The translations under genes and the position numbers were made by a program. Below are positions 56,988 to 64,000 of a stretch of DNA of 64,000 bases, one piece after another (position 1 is the first letter of the stretch; every line of letters begins with the position of its first letter). Below the pieces are notes generated by a model. The model did not search any database. It worked only from the letters and a program-made list of their open reading frames with translations, and was not told the DNA's origin. The stretch lies in the NCBI GenBank assembly GCA_002698785.1, contig PAAG01000047.1:496001-560000 (forward strand), in the 5' to 3' direction. This stretch comes from Verrucomicrobiales bacterium (lineage in GTDB: Bacteria; Verrucomicrobiota; Verrucomicrobiia; Verrucomicrobiales; DEV007).

Positions 56988-57539
56988 CTACTCCCCTCGC
57001 ATAGCGCGGCGGATGTCGCCCGGTTTGTAGCCGTAGAGTTCCTTGGGGAGTTCCGGCTGATCAATCGAACTGATTCTCCAACTGCTGGGTAGAAAGCTCT
57101 GCTTTTCCCATGTGAAGACAAACGGCTCTTTCAAGCGATTGATGCGGCGAGTGACTTCGTTGCCGACTGGTCCAACGGGATTTCCCCCCACCGTGAGCTT
57201 CGTTTTCACTTCAGCGGTCCCATCTTCGAACGTAGCAGTCTGCTCGTCTGCTGTGACGACGAGCGTCATGAACTGACTTCCCACGTCGACGATAGATTTC
57301 GCCGCATCTGCACCGGAAAATCCCCATCGGTCCTCATAATCGTCGGCGAGTAGACGTTCGATCAACCTGGGGTCTCTTCTCTCCACACCTTCAAAAAAGG
57401 ATTCCTGCCTCTTGGTAACCACGCGTTCCGCCCGCGATTGCCAGATTACCACTCCGACAGCCACCAAAAGCGCGCTGAACGATGCAATTACCACCCATCG
57501 AGTGCTTCCAGATTCAATTTTGCGTTGCGATTTATTCAC
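56988..57539 (-). CDS. Membrane-anchored protein of unknown function
   Basis: 183 residues beginning with GTG at 57537-57539. A single hydrophobic segment (VVIASFSALLVAVGVVIW, about 15-32) is followed by a periplasmic domain with the pattern RQESFFEGVERRDPRLIERLLADDYED and later beta strands (AEVKTKLTVGGNPV), which resembles an NTF2-like cone fold. This is a suggestion from helix and strand order only. It is divergent from rppH, 74 bp away. Confidence 0.6.
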   Translation of the reverse strand: MNKSQRKIESGSTRWVVIASFSALLVAVGVVIWQSRAERVVTKRQESFFEGVERRDPRLIERLLADDYEDRWGFSGADAAKSIVDVGSQFMTLVVTADEQTATFEDGTAEVKTKLTVGGNPVGPVGNEVTRRINRLKEPFVFTWEKQSFLPSSWRISSIDQPELPKELYGYKPGDIRRAMRGE

Positions 57540-57613
57540 AGCCGGTATCTTCCACAGATTCGGTTCAGTTGTAAAACCGCTTTAACTTAAAAGCTGAATC
57601 GGAACCTACTTGT

Positions 57614-58093
57614 ATGGCCACTTATCGTTCAAACGTCGCAGCAATCCTCCGCAGACCCAAGAACGGTAAGATTTTGATCGCGGAGAGAGCGAGCCACCGT
57701 GGAAGCTGGCAATTTCCCCAGGGAGGAGTCGACCGTAAGGAAGACCTGATCGGTGCCCTGTATCGAGAAGTGGAGGAGGAGATCGGCGTGAAGCCGGAGT
57801 CCTACAAGATCGTGGCCTGCCGGACGGGATACCGATACAAATTCCCCGGCGGACATTTGAAGAAAAACCGATATTGCGGGCAGAACCAGACCTATTTTCT
57901 CTGCGACTACTTCGGAGGAAAGAACGATATCGATCTGGAGAACCACGTTCAGGAGTTCGTGGACTACAAATGGATCCATCCTGAGAATTTCAATCTTGCG
58001 TGGGTTCCGCCTTTTAAACGCCCTGTTTTTCGACGCGTCTTTTTTGACTTCTTCGGTCTCAAGCGGCTCGCTTCCAAGTCTAAGAAGAAATAG
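57614..58093 (+). CDS. rppH: RNA pyrophosphohydrolase (RppH-type Nudix hydrolase)
   Basis: 159 residues. The Nudix box GGVDRKEDLIGALYREVEEEIG is complete (Gly-x5-Glu-x7-Arg-Glu-x2-Glu-Glu-x-Gly) near residues 36-58. The start YRSNVAAILRR and segment SWQFPQGGVD, plus the C-terminal FKRPVFRRVFFDF, fit RppH, which removes pyrophosphate from 5'-triphosphate mRNA to trigger decay. Usual length (about 160). The upstream gap of 74 bp has no obvious ribosome-binding site. The hybrid kinase gene follows after 68 bp. Confidence 0.88.
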   Translation: MATYRSNVAAILRRPKNGKILIAERASHRGSWQFPQGGVDRKEDLIGALYREVEEEIGVKPESYKIVACRTGYRYKFPGGHLKKNRYCGQNQTYFLCDYFGGKNDIDLENHVQEFVDYKWIHPENFNLAWVPPFKRPVFRRVFFDFFGLKRLASKSKKK

Positions 58094-58161
58094 GCTGATC
58101 GTTTGCTCTTTCGAAAAGTTCGAATCAATGGCACGTTCTATACGTCTCTCCCATTGGTGCT

Positions 58162-61100
58162 ATGTCTTTCGGAATAAGAGAAAAGGTCGCCCTGTTGGTC
58201 ATGTTGGCGACAGCCGCTTCCTGCTATCTGGTAGCAAAAGTCCTCACTCATCGCGCGACAGCCAATCTTCGTGAACACGAATTAGTCGACCTGGGAGATG
58301 AGGCATCTCTCCGCGGCTGGGTCATGATCGACCGTATCGAAGGCCTCAAGGACGACCTCATTAAAATCGCCTACAATTCGAACTTCGCGAATGACGTCAC
58401 AAGCGACAAGACCGAGGAAGAACTTTTCAAAATCGCCCGTGGACTGTGCCGCCGATACTGGAAGAATCACCTGAGACTCGATGTCGTCACGATTCGAGAT
58501 GGCATTCCGAAAACGAAGGTCATTTCATCCAAAGCCATCGTTGACGAGAAGGACATGTGGCTGCCACCACTGGAACAACTGGCGAGGCCAGGCCTGAACG
58601 TTTCTTCAATCCAACGGATGCGGGTAGTCCATACGAACATCCCGGGTCACGATGAATTCCCGAGGTGGGAACCCGTCATCTGGGCGACAGCGAACCTTGA
58701 TCGTGAGGGCAGCCAGTCGACCGATACTTCCCGGTATGTTCGCATCATGATGACGCTCTACGATGAGCCGTCACCAAGGCATCTTTTTACACTGGAAAAC
58801 AGCGATGGAGCCCAACTTGTCCGGCACGACGAATCAGATTCGCTGGAACGAGGTAACGATCAGGTGTTTCTCAAGCTGAGTAAAACAGAGGAGTTGCAGA
58901 GTGCTCTGGAAGAGCGCCGGGAGGAGAGGAAGAATCCAACAGAAAACGAAGAAGAGCCAAAAGTGGAAAGGCTGGTGCGAAATGAGAACGTCCCGCTCAA
59001 TAGCCCCTACTTTTTCCGCGAAGGAACGCCTGGGCAAGCTTTGACAGACGTGCTCGATGAAATGGAGGATCCTGAAGTTCTCGAAATCCTCGAAAGGATC
59101 CAAGTCGAGGCAGCCCCATACGGTCGAGTGGGAGGGATGCAGGGCGGAGTACGCGAGGTGCGGATCTTAGCACATTCTCGAGAAGAGCTGGAAACCATTC
59201 AGCAACTGGTGACCGATGCCCTTGAGAAGGAATTCTCTATCGAACACACTCATATCAATTGGCGCGCTGTCGTGGAATGCGATGAGATCCACTCCTGGGC
59301 CGTAAAAATCGTATCAGGCAGCGTCGATCACTGGGAGGAGTATTTGATCCACTACGCCGTGCTCGACGACGAACTTGCTTCCTCGATTGAATACGAAATG
59401 AAGGCCGTACAGAATGTAGCACTCGCTGTCGCGGCTATGTTCGGGATCTTCGGGTTTCTGATCGCTATGCACTTTATCCGACCGCTGAGGCAGATGACTC
59501 TCACAGCGCAAAAAATTACGGATAGCCACGGTAAGGGCCTTTATAAAAAGGTAGGAGCACTGGCCCGAAATCTCGAGATCAAACGGAGAGATGAAGTGGG
59601 AGATATCGCTCGGGCTTCCAAGAGACTGTTCGAAGAGCTAATCTCATCGCAGGAAGAGTTGGAAGATCGAGTGCATGAGCGAACCCATGAGCTTCGCAGA
59701 GCCAATTCCAGCCTGGAAGAAGCGAATGAGAAACTCATGAGCCTGAGTCATGAGAAAGATGCTTTTGTCGCAAAGATCAGCCACGATCTACGGCAGCCAC
59801 TCAACGCGATTTTCCTGCAGGTAGAGGCTTTGAAACTTTCTGAGCTCGATGACGCACAGAAGAAGGATGTGCAGCGCATTCATGACCACGCTGCGCGAGA
59901 ATTGAATCTGGTGAATGATATCCTGGAATATCAGAAGATCATCATGGGTGCGGAGACGCTCAATAAGGATACCATCGATATTCAATCACTCGTGGACGAT
60001 CTCGTCGAAGCGCACACCGCCAGCCTCGACCAGAAGCCTGTGGAATTAAAAGAAACGTGCGACAAGGACATCGGTAGTCTCGTGGCAGACGACCGGCGCC
60101 TTCGTCAGGTATTAGGCAACCTGGTGGGTAATGCCTGTAAATTCACCAAGGAGGGATCCGTCACCATAGAAGCGCGTGCCCGGGAGATTGGTGAGGTTCC
60201 GTGGGTCGAATTCACAGTGGCAGATACGGGTCGCGGAATGAGCCCGGAAGAACAGTCCAAAGCATTTACCCCCTTTGTTTCAAACAAGAAAGACAACGCC
60301 GGGGGCAGCGGGTTGGGGCTCTCCATTTGCAAGGAGCTCGTGTCACAAATGGGCGGTCGGATTGGTTTCATAAGTGAACTTGGCGAGGGCACACAATTCA
60401 GTGTCTTTCTTCCTCGCATACCGGACTCAGAGCACTACGAGAAACGAGAAATTCCCGAGAGTGAAGCCGAGTTCCTGATCAAGCCCTCCATGAACGGAGA
60501 CCGCCTGTTGCCGGGCTCTGACGGAGGCACGATTCTAGTGATCGACGACGACGAGCGGGTAAGAAACATGCTTTCACGCATTCTTGGGGCAGAAGGCTAC
60601 GACGTCATCACCGCTCCCGACGGACCATCAGGCATTGCACTCGCAAAAAGAGAACAGCCAGATGCCATCACTCTGGACGTCGTGATGCCTGGCGGAAAAG
60701 ACGGGTGGGATGTTTTGCATACCCTGAAGGAATCCCCCGAGACCGAGCGGATCCCGGTGATCATGGTTTCCGTAATGGCAGAAAGTGAAAATGGATTCGC
60801 CCTCGGAGTTGAAGACTACCTGGTGAAGCCGATCGACATTGACCGATTGAGTCGAGTCATTGCACGGGTGACAAGCCATGCCCCCCAGCGAAACATTCTC
60901 CTTGTCGACGATGATGTGGACTCCCTTCAGGCACTCCAGCGATTGATGGAACAGGCCGGTCTGCAGACAGTAATTGCCGAGAATGGAGCAAGAGCTCTCG
61001 ATGTGCTTCAGAAAACTCGCCCTGCAGCGATTGTGCTCGACCTGATGATGCCGGAGATGGATGGCTTTGAGTTTCTCCAGCGGCTGCAAACCGACAGCAG

Positions 61101-61272
61101 CTTGAGTTCTATTCCAGTCATTGTCATGACTGGGAAAGAACCCTCGGAAGAAGAATTCGAGTTTCTTCGCGAACGAGTGGCCACGGTTCTCAGAAAAGGA
61201 GAGAGCTCCCCCTCTGAGTTACTTCGACTCATCCAAAAGAGAGTTCGCCCTGCCGTCGAGCTACGTGCCTGA
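58162..61272 (+). CDS. Hybrid sensor histidine kinase with two receiver domains
   Basis: 1036 residues. A membrane helix near 10-27, a large periplasmic domain (to about 415), second helix near 416-438, HAMP to about 500, a coiled-coil linker, HisKA with His541 (KISHDLRQPLNA), HATPase near 650-760 (NACKFTKEGS, GGSGLGLSICKELV), then two receivers at about 791-905 and 911-1025. Phosphoacceptors are Asp839 (TLDVVMPG) and Asp960 (VLDLMMPEMDG). It lacks a DNA-binding output, so phosphoryl groups must pass to another protein. The periplasmic domain has a 25-residue Glu/Arg-rich run near 248-270. Signal unknown. Confidence 0.93.
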   Translation: MSFGIREKVALLVMLATAASCYLVAKVLTHRATANLREHELVDLGDEASLRGWVMIDRIEGLKDDLIKIAYNSNFANDVTSDKTEEELFKIARGLCRRYWKNHLRLDVVTIRDGIPKTKVISSKAIVDEKDMWLPPLEQLARPGLNVSSIQRMRVVHTNIPGHDEFPRWEPVIWATANLDREGSQSTDTSRYVRIMMTLYDEPSPRHLFTLENSDGAQLVRHDESDSLERGNDQVFLKLSKTEELQSALEERREERKNPTENEEEPKVERLVRNENVPLNSPYFFREGTPGQALTDVLDEMEDPEVLEILERIQVEAAPYGRVGGMQGGVREVRILAHSREELETIQQLVTDALEKEFSIEHTHINWRAVVECDEIHSWAVKIVSGSVDHWEEYLIHYAVLDDELASSIEYEMKAVQNVALAVAAMFGIFGFLIAMHFIRPLRQMTLTAQKITDSHGKGLYKKVGALARNLEIKRRDEVGDIARASKRLFEELISSQEELEDRVHERTHELRRANSSLEEANEKLMSLSHEKDAFVAKISHDLRQPLNAIFLQVEALKLSELDDAQKKDVQRIHDHAARELNLVNDILEYQKIIMGAETLNKDTIDIQSLVDDLVEAHTASLDQKPVELKETCDKDIGSLVADDRRLRQVLGNLVGNACKFTKEGSVTIEARAREIGEVPWVEFTVADTGRGMSPEEQSKAFTPFVSNKKDNAGGSGLGLSICKELVSQMGGRIGFISELGEGTQFSVFLPRIPDSEHYEKREIPESEAEFLIKPSMNGDRLLPGSDGGTILVIDDDERVRNMLSRILGAEGYDVITAPDGPSGIALAKREQPDAITLDVVMPGGKDGWDVLHTLKESPETERIPVIMVSVMAESENGFALGVEDYLVKPIDIDRLSRVIARVTSHAPQRNILLVDDDVDSLQALQRLMEQAGLQTVIAENGARALDVLQKTRPAAIVLDLMMPEMDGFEFLQRLQTDSSLSSIPVIVMTGKEPSEEEFEFLRERVATVLRKGESSPSELLRLIQKRVRPAVELRA

Positions 61273-61320
61273 GGAAGGAGATCTTCTTCCCAAATAAAGA
61301 AAGATGGATATGTTTCTTCG

Positions 61321-61737
61321 ATGAAGCTGCTCGCCCTCACATTCGTGTTTGTTGGTCTCACCCTTCCTTCTCTTGCTGACGAGACTTTTTCCAAATACGA
61401 TACCAACGGCGACAAAGTGGTTACCTTTGCGGAGCTTCTCCGGAAGAAGGATCTCGAGCTTACCCATGCGAGGGAAAATCTGGCGGAGAAAGATGATTCT
61501 CTGAAAGGCGATATTGATGTCGATGCTAATGAGCGGACCATTGATTTTTTCGCCAGTTCCGAGTTCAGAGCTTCCGACTCCAGCGCTGAGCTTCGCTTTT
61601 CGCCAGTTGAATTGGGGATTTTCGTCCGGGATCTGATCAGTCGCCTCGATACTAATGCCGACAACGCTGTCAGCGGAACTGAGTGGGAAATGGAAAAACG
61701 GAAGCAACTAGAGCACTCCTCCACTAGCGTTGACTGA
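61321..61737 (+). CDS. Secreted EF-hand-type protein
   Basis: 138 residues with a signal peptide (LLALTFVFVGLTLPSLA). Two calcium-loop-like segments are visible: DTNGDKVVTFAELL near 24-37 and DTNADNAVSGTEWE near 112-125, both with Asp-x-Asn-x-Asp spacing. A middle acidic stretch DIDVDANERTID could be a third, poorer loop. The fold resembles dockerin/EF-hand calcium-binding proteins. It lies 48 bp after the hybrid kinase, and its stop overlaps the -35 of the next gene. Role unknown, possibly calcium-regulated adhesion. Confidence 0.75.
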   Translation: MKLLALTFVFVGLTLPSLADETFSKYDTNGDKVVTFAELLRKKDLELTHARENLAEKDDSLKGDIDVDANERTIDFFASSEFRASDSSAELRFSPVELGIFVRDLISRLDTNADNAVSGTEWEMEKRKQLEHSSTSVD

Positions 61738-61758
61738 TCATTTTATTTGATCTCTATT
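61730..61758 (+). promoter_or_regulatory. Sigma70-like promoter of the radical SAM gene
   Basis: TTGACT (61730-61735) and TCTATT (61753-61758) are 17 bp apart. The inferred start, near 61765, falls at the edge of the LexA-type palindrome, which gives the repressor site the right place to block transcription. The leader would be about 22 nt. Confidence 0.6.
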
Positions 61759-61761
61759 CGC

Positions 61762-61787
61762 TTAAAGTGTTCATTAGAACACTTTAA
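61762..61787. promoter_or_regulatory. LexA-type operator TGTTC-N4-GAACA
   Basis: A perfect inverted repeat with 11-bp arms (61762-61772 and 61777-61787) around ATTA. Its core, 61768-61781, is TGTTC-N4-GAACA, the operator form I recall being described for LexA of Verrucomicrobia. It overlaps the inferred transcription start and reaches the A of the ATG. No other copy was noticed in the window. Confidence 0.82.
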
Positions 61788-62872
61788 TGTCTAAACCGAC
61801 CTCCCATAAAGGCCGAGGAACCATCTCGGCTCCCGGAAATCGATTCGAGTCGCTGCATATTGAGCAGGATCCCGGCGCTTGGGAGGAAATCGCTGCCACT
61901 GATCCAGACTTCGAATTGGATCGTCCCAAGACCATTGTTTCTCATGATGACAGCCAGAGCATTATCACACAAAACCACAGCCCGGATTTAGGATTCGACT
62001 TCAGCCTGAATCCTTACCGGGGGTGCGAGCATGGGTGCGCTTACTGCTATGCCCGCCCCTATCACGAGTATCTCGGATTCAATTGTGGAATTGATTTTGA
62101 GACCCGTATTCTGGCAAAGCCCAAGGCGGCAGAGTTACTCGAAGAGACTCTCTCCAAAAAGTCCTGGAAGCCCGCCTCACTCGCCTGCAGTGGCGTGACA
62201 GACTGCTATCAGCCAGTCGAAAGGGAATTGAAAGTCACCCGTTCCTGCCTCGAAATACTCGCTGATTTCAGAAATCCGGTGGGAATCGTGACCAAAAATG
62301 CCTTGGCAACACGAGATGTCGATTTGCTGGCAAATCTCGCCAATCACGGAGCTTCCGCCGTTGTTTTATCGATCACCACCCTTGACGCCAAACTCGCAGG
62401 AACGCTGGAGCCACGTGCGTCCCGACCACAAGCGAGACTGGAAGCGATTCGCACGTTGAGTGAGGCAGGAATACCGACAGGAGTGTCGGTAGCCCCTATT
62501 ATTTCCGGACTGAACGATCACGAAATACCCGCCATCCTTGAAGCGGCCGCAGAACATGGGGCCCAGTTTGCGACGGGAATCGTTTTGAGGCTCCCATTCG
62601 CGGTGAAAGATATTTTCTCGGCATGGCTGGATCAGTTCGCAGCAGGTAGAAAAGAGACCATCCTGAACCGTGTCAGAGAAATGCGGGGAGGGAGTCTCAA
62701 CGACTCCCGATTTGGCCACAGAATGAAGGGAAAAGGGCCTCTGGCAGAGCAGATTGAGCAGATGCTGGCGGTCTCCAAAAAGCGCTATGGCCTAGATCGG
62801 AAGCGAGAACCGCTCTCGATTGCAGCTTTTCGTCGACGAATCCCCGGCCAAATGGAACTCTTCGACTGTTGA
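61787..62872 (+). CDS. SPL-family radical SAM protein, predicted SOS gene
   Basis: 361 residues. The radical SAM cluster motif is in NPYRGCEHGCAYCYARPYHEY near residues 70-90 (Cys-x3-Cys-x2-Cys). The motif and RGCEHGC/YCYARP wording, with LACSGVTDCYQPVEREL, match the PA0069/spore-photoproduct-lyase-like branch. These enzymes use S-adenosylmethionine to start radical chemistry; relatives of SplB repair UV photoproducts, and the member here may do related repair, though its substrate is not proven. The LexA palindrome covers its promoter, which fits a DNA-damage role. Monocistronic unless it extends into the EF-G gene. Confidence 0.85.
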   Translation: MSKPTSHKGRGTISAPGNRFESLHIEQDPGAWEEIAATDPDFELDRPKTIVSHDDSQSIITQNHSPDLGFDFSLNPYRGCEHGCAYCYARPYHEYLGFNCGIDFETRILAKPKAAELLEETLSKKSWKPASLACSGVTDCYQPVERELKVTRSCLEILADFRNPVGIVTKNALATRDVDLLANLANHGASAVVLSITTLDAKLAGTLEPRASRPQARLEAIRTLSEAGIPTGVSVAPIISGLNDHEIPAILEAAAEHGAQFATGIVLRLPFAVKDIFSAWLDQFAAGRKETILNRVREMRGGSLNDSRFGHRMKGKGPLAEQIEQMLAVSKKRYGLDRKREPLSIAAFRRRIPGQMELFDC

Positions 62873-62908
62873 ATTTACGCCAAGGACGTGCATATTCCCG
62901 CGCGTCGA

Positions 62909-62941
62909 CCGAGAATATTCCCCCGAAATCGGAATTCTCGG
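62909..62941 (+). promoter_or_regulatory. Stem-loop before the EF-G gene
   Basis: CCGAGAAT (62909-62916) pairs with ATTCTCGG (62934-62941), with an inner CCGA/TCGG stem. It lies 69 nt before the ATG. It may end the radical SAM transcript or shape the EF-G leader. Confidence 0.4.
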
Positions 62942-63010
62942 TTGCCAACGGACGGCTTTGATCAACTATAGCCGCTCCCAATTACGGTTCAATCCAAACA
63001 ACCCAGGTAG

Positions 63011-64000
63011 ATGGCAGACCTCTCCAAATATAGAAACATTGGTATCTTCGCACACGTGGATGCCGGTAAGACAACTACGACCGAGCGTATTCTCAAGCTC
63101 ACCGGAAAAATCCACAAACTCGGGGAGGTGCACGATGGTGCCGCTACCACCGACTTCATGGAACAGGAGCAGGAACGTGGTATCACGATTCAGTCTGCTG
63201 CAACGACCTGTTTCTGGGACGACCACCGTTTCAACATTATTGATACTCCCGGACACGTTGACTTCACCATCGAGGTGTATCGTTCATTGAAGGTTCTCGA
63301 TGGCGGTATCGGTGTTTTCTGCGGATCTGGAGGAGTTGAGCCCCAGTCCGAGACCAACTGGCGTTACGCAAACGATTCCAAAGTTGCTCGTGTCATTTTC
63401 GTAAACAAGCTCGACCGCCTTGGTGCTGACTTCTATCGCGTCGTTCAGCAGGTGAAAGACGTTCTCGCAGCAAAGCCTCTCGTGATGGTTCTTCCGATCG
63501 GTATCGAAGACGATTTCACCGGTGTGGTCGACCTGCTTACCCGCAAGGCCTACATTTGGGACGACACTGGACTCCCTGAAAACTACACGGTTGAAGATGT
63601 CCCCGCTGACATGGTCGACAAAGTCGAAGAGTATCGCAACGAACTCATCGAAACCGCAGTCGAGCAGGACGACGAAGTCATGGAGGCTTACCTCGAAGGT
63701 GAAGAGCCAGACATCGACACGATCAAAAAGTGTATCCGTAAGGGAACGATCAATCTTTCTTTCTTCCCAACCTACTGCGGTTCCGCGTTCAAGAACAAGG
63801 GTATCCAGCTCGTTCTCAACGCTGTTATCGACTTCCTCCCCAGCCCAACCGAGGTGCCACCACAGCCCGAAGTTGATATGGAAGGTAACGAAACAGGAGA
63901 ATTTGCGATTGTTGATTCCAGTGAGCCACTTCGTGCTCTGGCGTTCAAAATTATGGATGACCAGTATGGCGCACTTACTTTCACCCGCGTTTACTCCGGT
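63011..64000 (+). CDS. fusA: Elongation factor G paralogue (5' part, runs off right edge)
   Basis: 330 codons are in the window. The GTPase motifs are [15 protein letters not shown] (P-loop), the switch segment [25 protein letters not shown] and [11 protein letters not shown] (NKxD). The segment [20 protein letters not shown] differs from canonical EF-G (usually [14 protein letters not shown]) and matches, in my memory, the EF-G2-type paralogue of Vibrio and other gammaproteobacteria. EF-G catalyses ribosomal translocation. A second paralogue would suggest a specialised role. Domain IV is outside the window. The start is the ATG at 63011, after AGGTAG. Confidence 0.93.
   Translation, partial: MADLSKYRNIGIFAHVDAGKTTTTERILKLTGKIHKLGEVHDGAATTDFMEQEQERGITIQSAATTCFWDDHRFNIIDTPGHVDFTIEVYRSLKVLDGGIGVFCGSGGVEPQSETNWRYANDSKVARVIFVNKLDRLGADFYRVVQQVKDVLAAKPLVMVLPIGIEDDFTGVVDLLTRKAYIWDDTGLPENYTVEDVPADMVDKVEEYRNELIETAVEQDDEVMEAYLEGEEPDIDTIKKCIRKGTINLSFFPTYCGSAFKNKGIQLVLNAVIDFLPSPTEVPPQPEVDMEGNETGEFAIVDSSEPLRALAFKIMDDQYGALTFTRVYSG

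Noticed and set aside
62697-62981. Minus-strand 94-codon frame over the end of the radical SAM gene
   Set aside because: Antisense shadow without start context.

Overview
The window looks like a stretch of a marine-type Verrucomicrobiota chromosome. The evidence is the PVC-typical secreted repertoire: a planctomycete-cytochrome/DUF1549/DUF1553 protein paired with a DUF1501 protein, very large secreted cytochrome-c propeller proteins, Tat-exported TIM-barrel and ceramidase-like proteins, and a parallel beta-helix protein. Independent support comes from a perfect TGTTC-N4-GAACA palindrome, the LexA operator form I recall as characteristic of Verrucomicrobia, on the promoter of a radical SAM gene. 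No rRNA, tRNA, CRISPR array or intact transposase gene was seen.

Layout. 1-1001: 5' end of guaB (minus), a small metal-site lipoprotein and a DUF1232 membrane protein. 1083-13898: the respiratory complex I operon nuoD-E-F-G-H-I-J-K-L-M-N, without nuoABC at its head, behind a sigma70-like promoter and a perfect CRP/FNR-type palindrome. A four-helix-bundle (23S-IVS family) gene bounded by 29-nt inverted repeats sits between nuoI and nuoJ. 13954-19313: a C39-like secreted peptidase candidate, a convergent secreted protein of possible papain-like fold, and a large secreted cytochrome c. 19518-24020: xseB-dxs, then an opposing OmpR-type response regulator and histidine kinase pair. 24175-30742: a secreted animal-type haem peroxidase divergent from glgX, then murJ and an LRR lipoprotein. 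31243-45019: large secreted proteins, an M15 peptidase, a HAD phosphatase, a TIM-barrel isomerase-like protein and a ceramidase-like protein. 45020-47022: a gene-poor stretch with several palindromes, a HIT protein and a gene broken by a 211-bp MITE-like element. 47023-51999: pyrE, pyrF, leuB, an SHD1-like protein, a Tas-type aldo-keto reductase and a small exported protein, all on the minus strand. 52178-56762: the DUF1549/DUF1553-DUF1501 pair. 56988-64000: a membrane-anchored protein, an RppH-type Nudix hydrolase, a hybrid histidine kinase with two receiver domains, an EF-hand protein, the LexA-box radical SAM (SplB-like) gene, and the start of an EF-G paralogue running off the right edge.

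Functionally the window combines core energy metabolism (complex I), isoprenoid, pyrimidine and leucine biosynthesis, glycogen debranching, peptidoglycan precursor flipping and DNA/RNA maintenance with a large exported oxidative and polymer-processing repertoire. The most notable observations are the IVS-type cassette inside the complex I operon, the LexA operator on the radical SAM gene, the in-frame TA-flanked palindromic element that splits a gene, the nested palindromes between the peroxidase and glgX, and a C-terminal domain shared by two otherwise unrelated secreted proteins.
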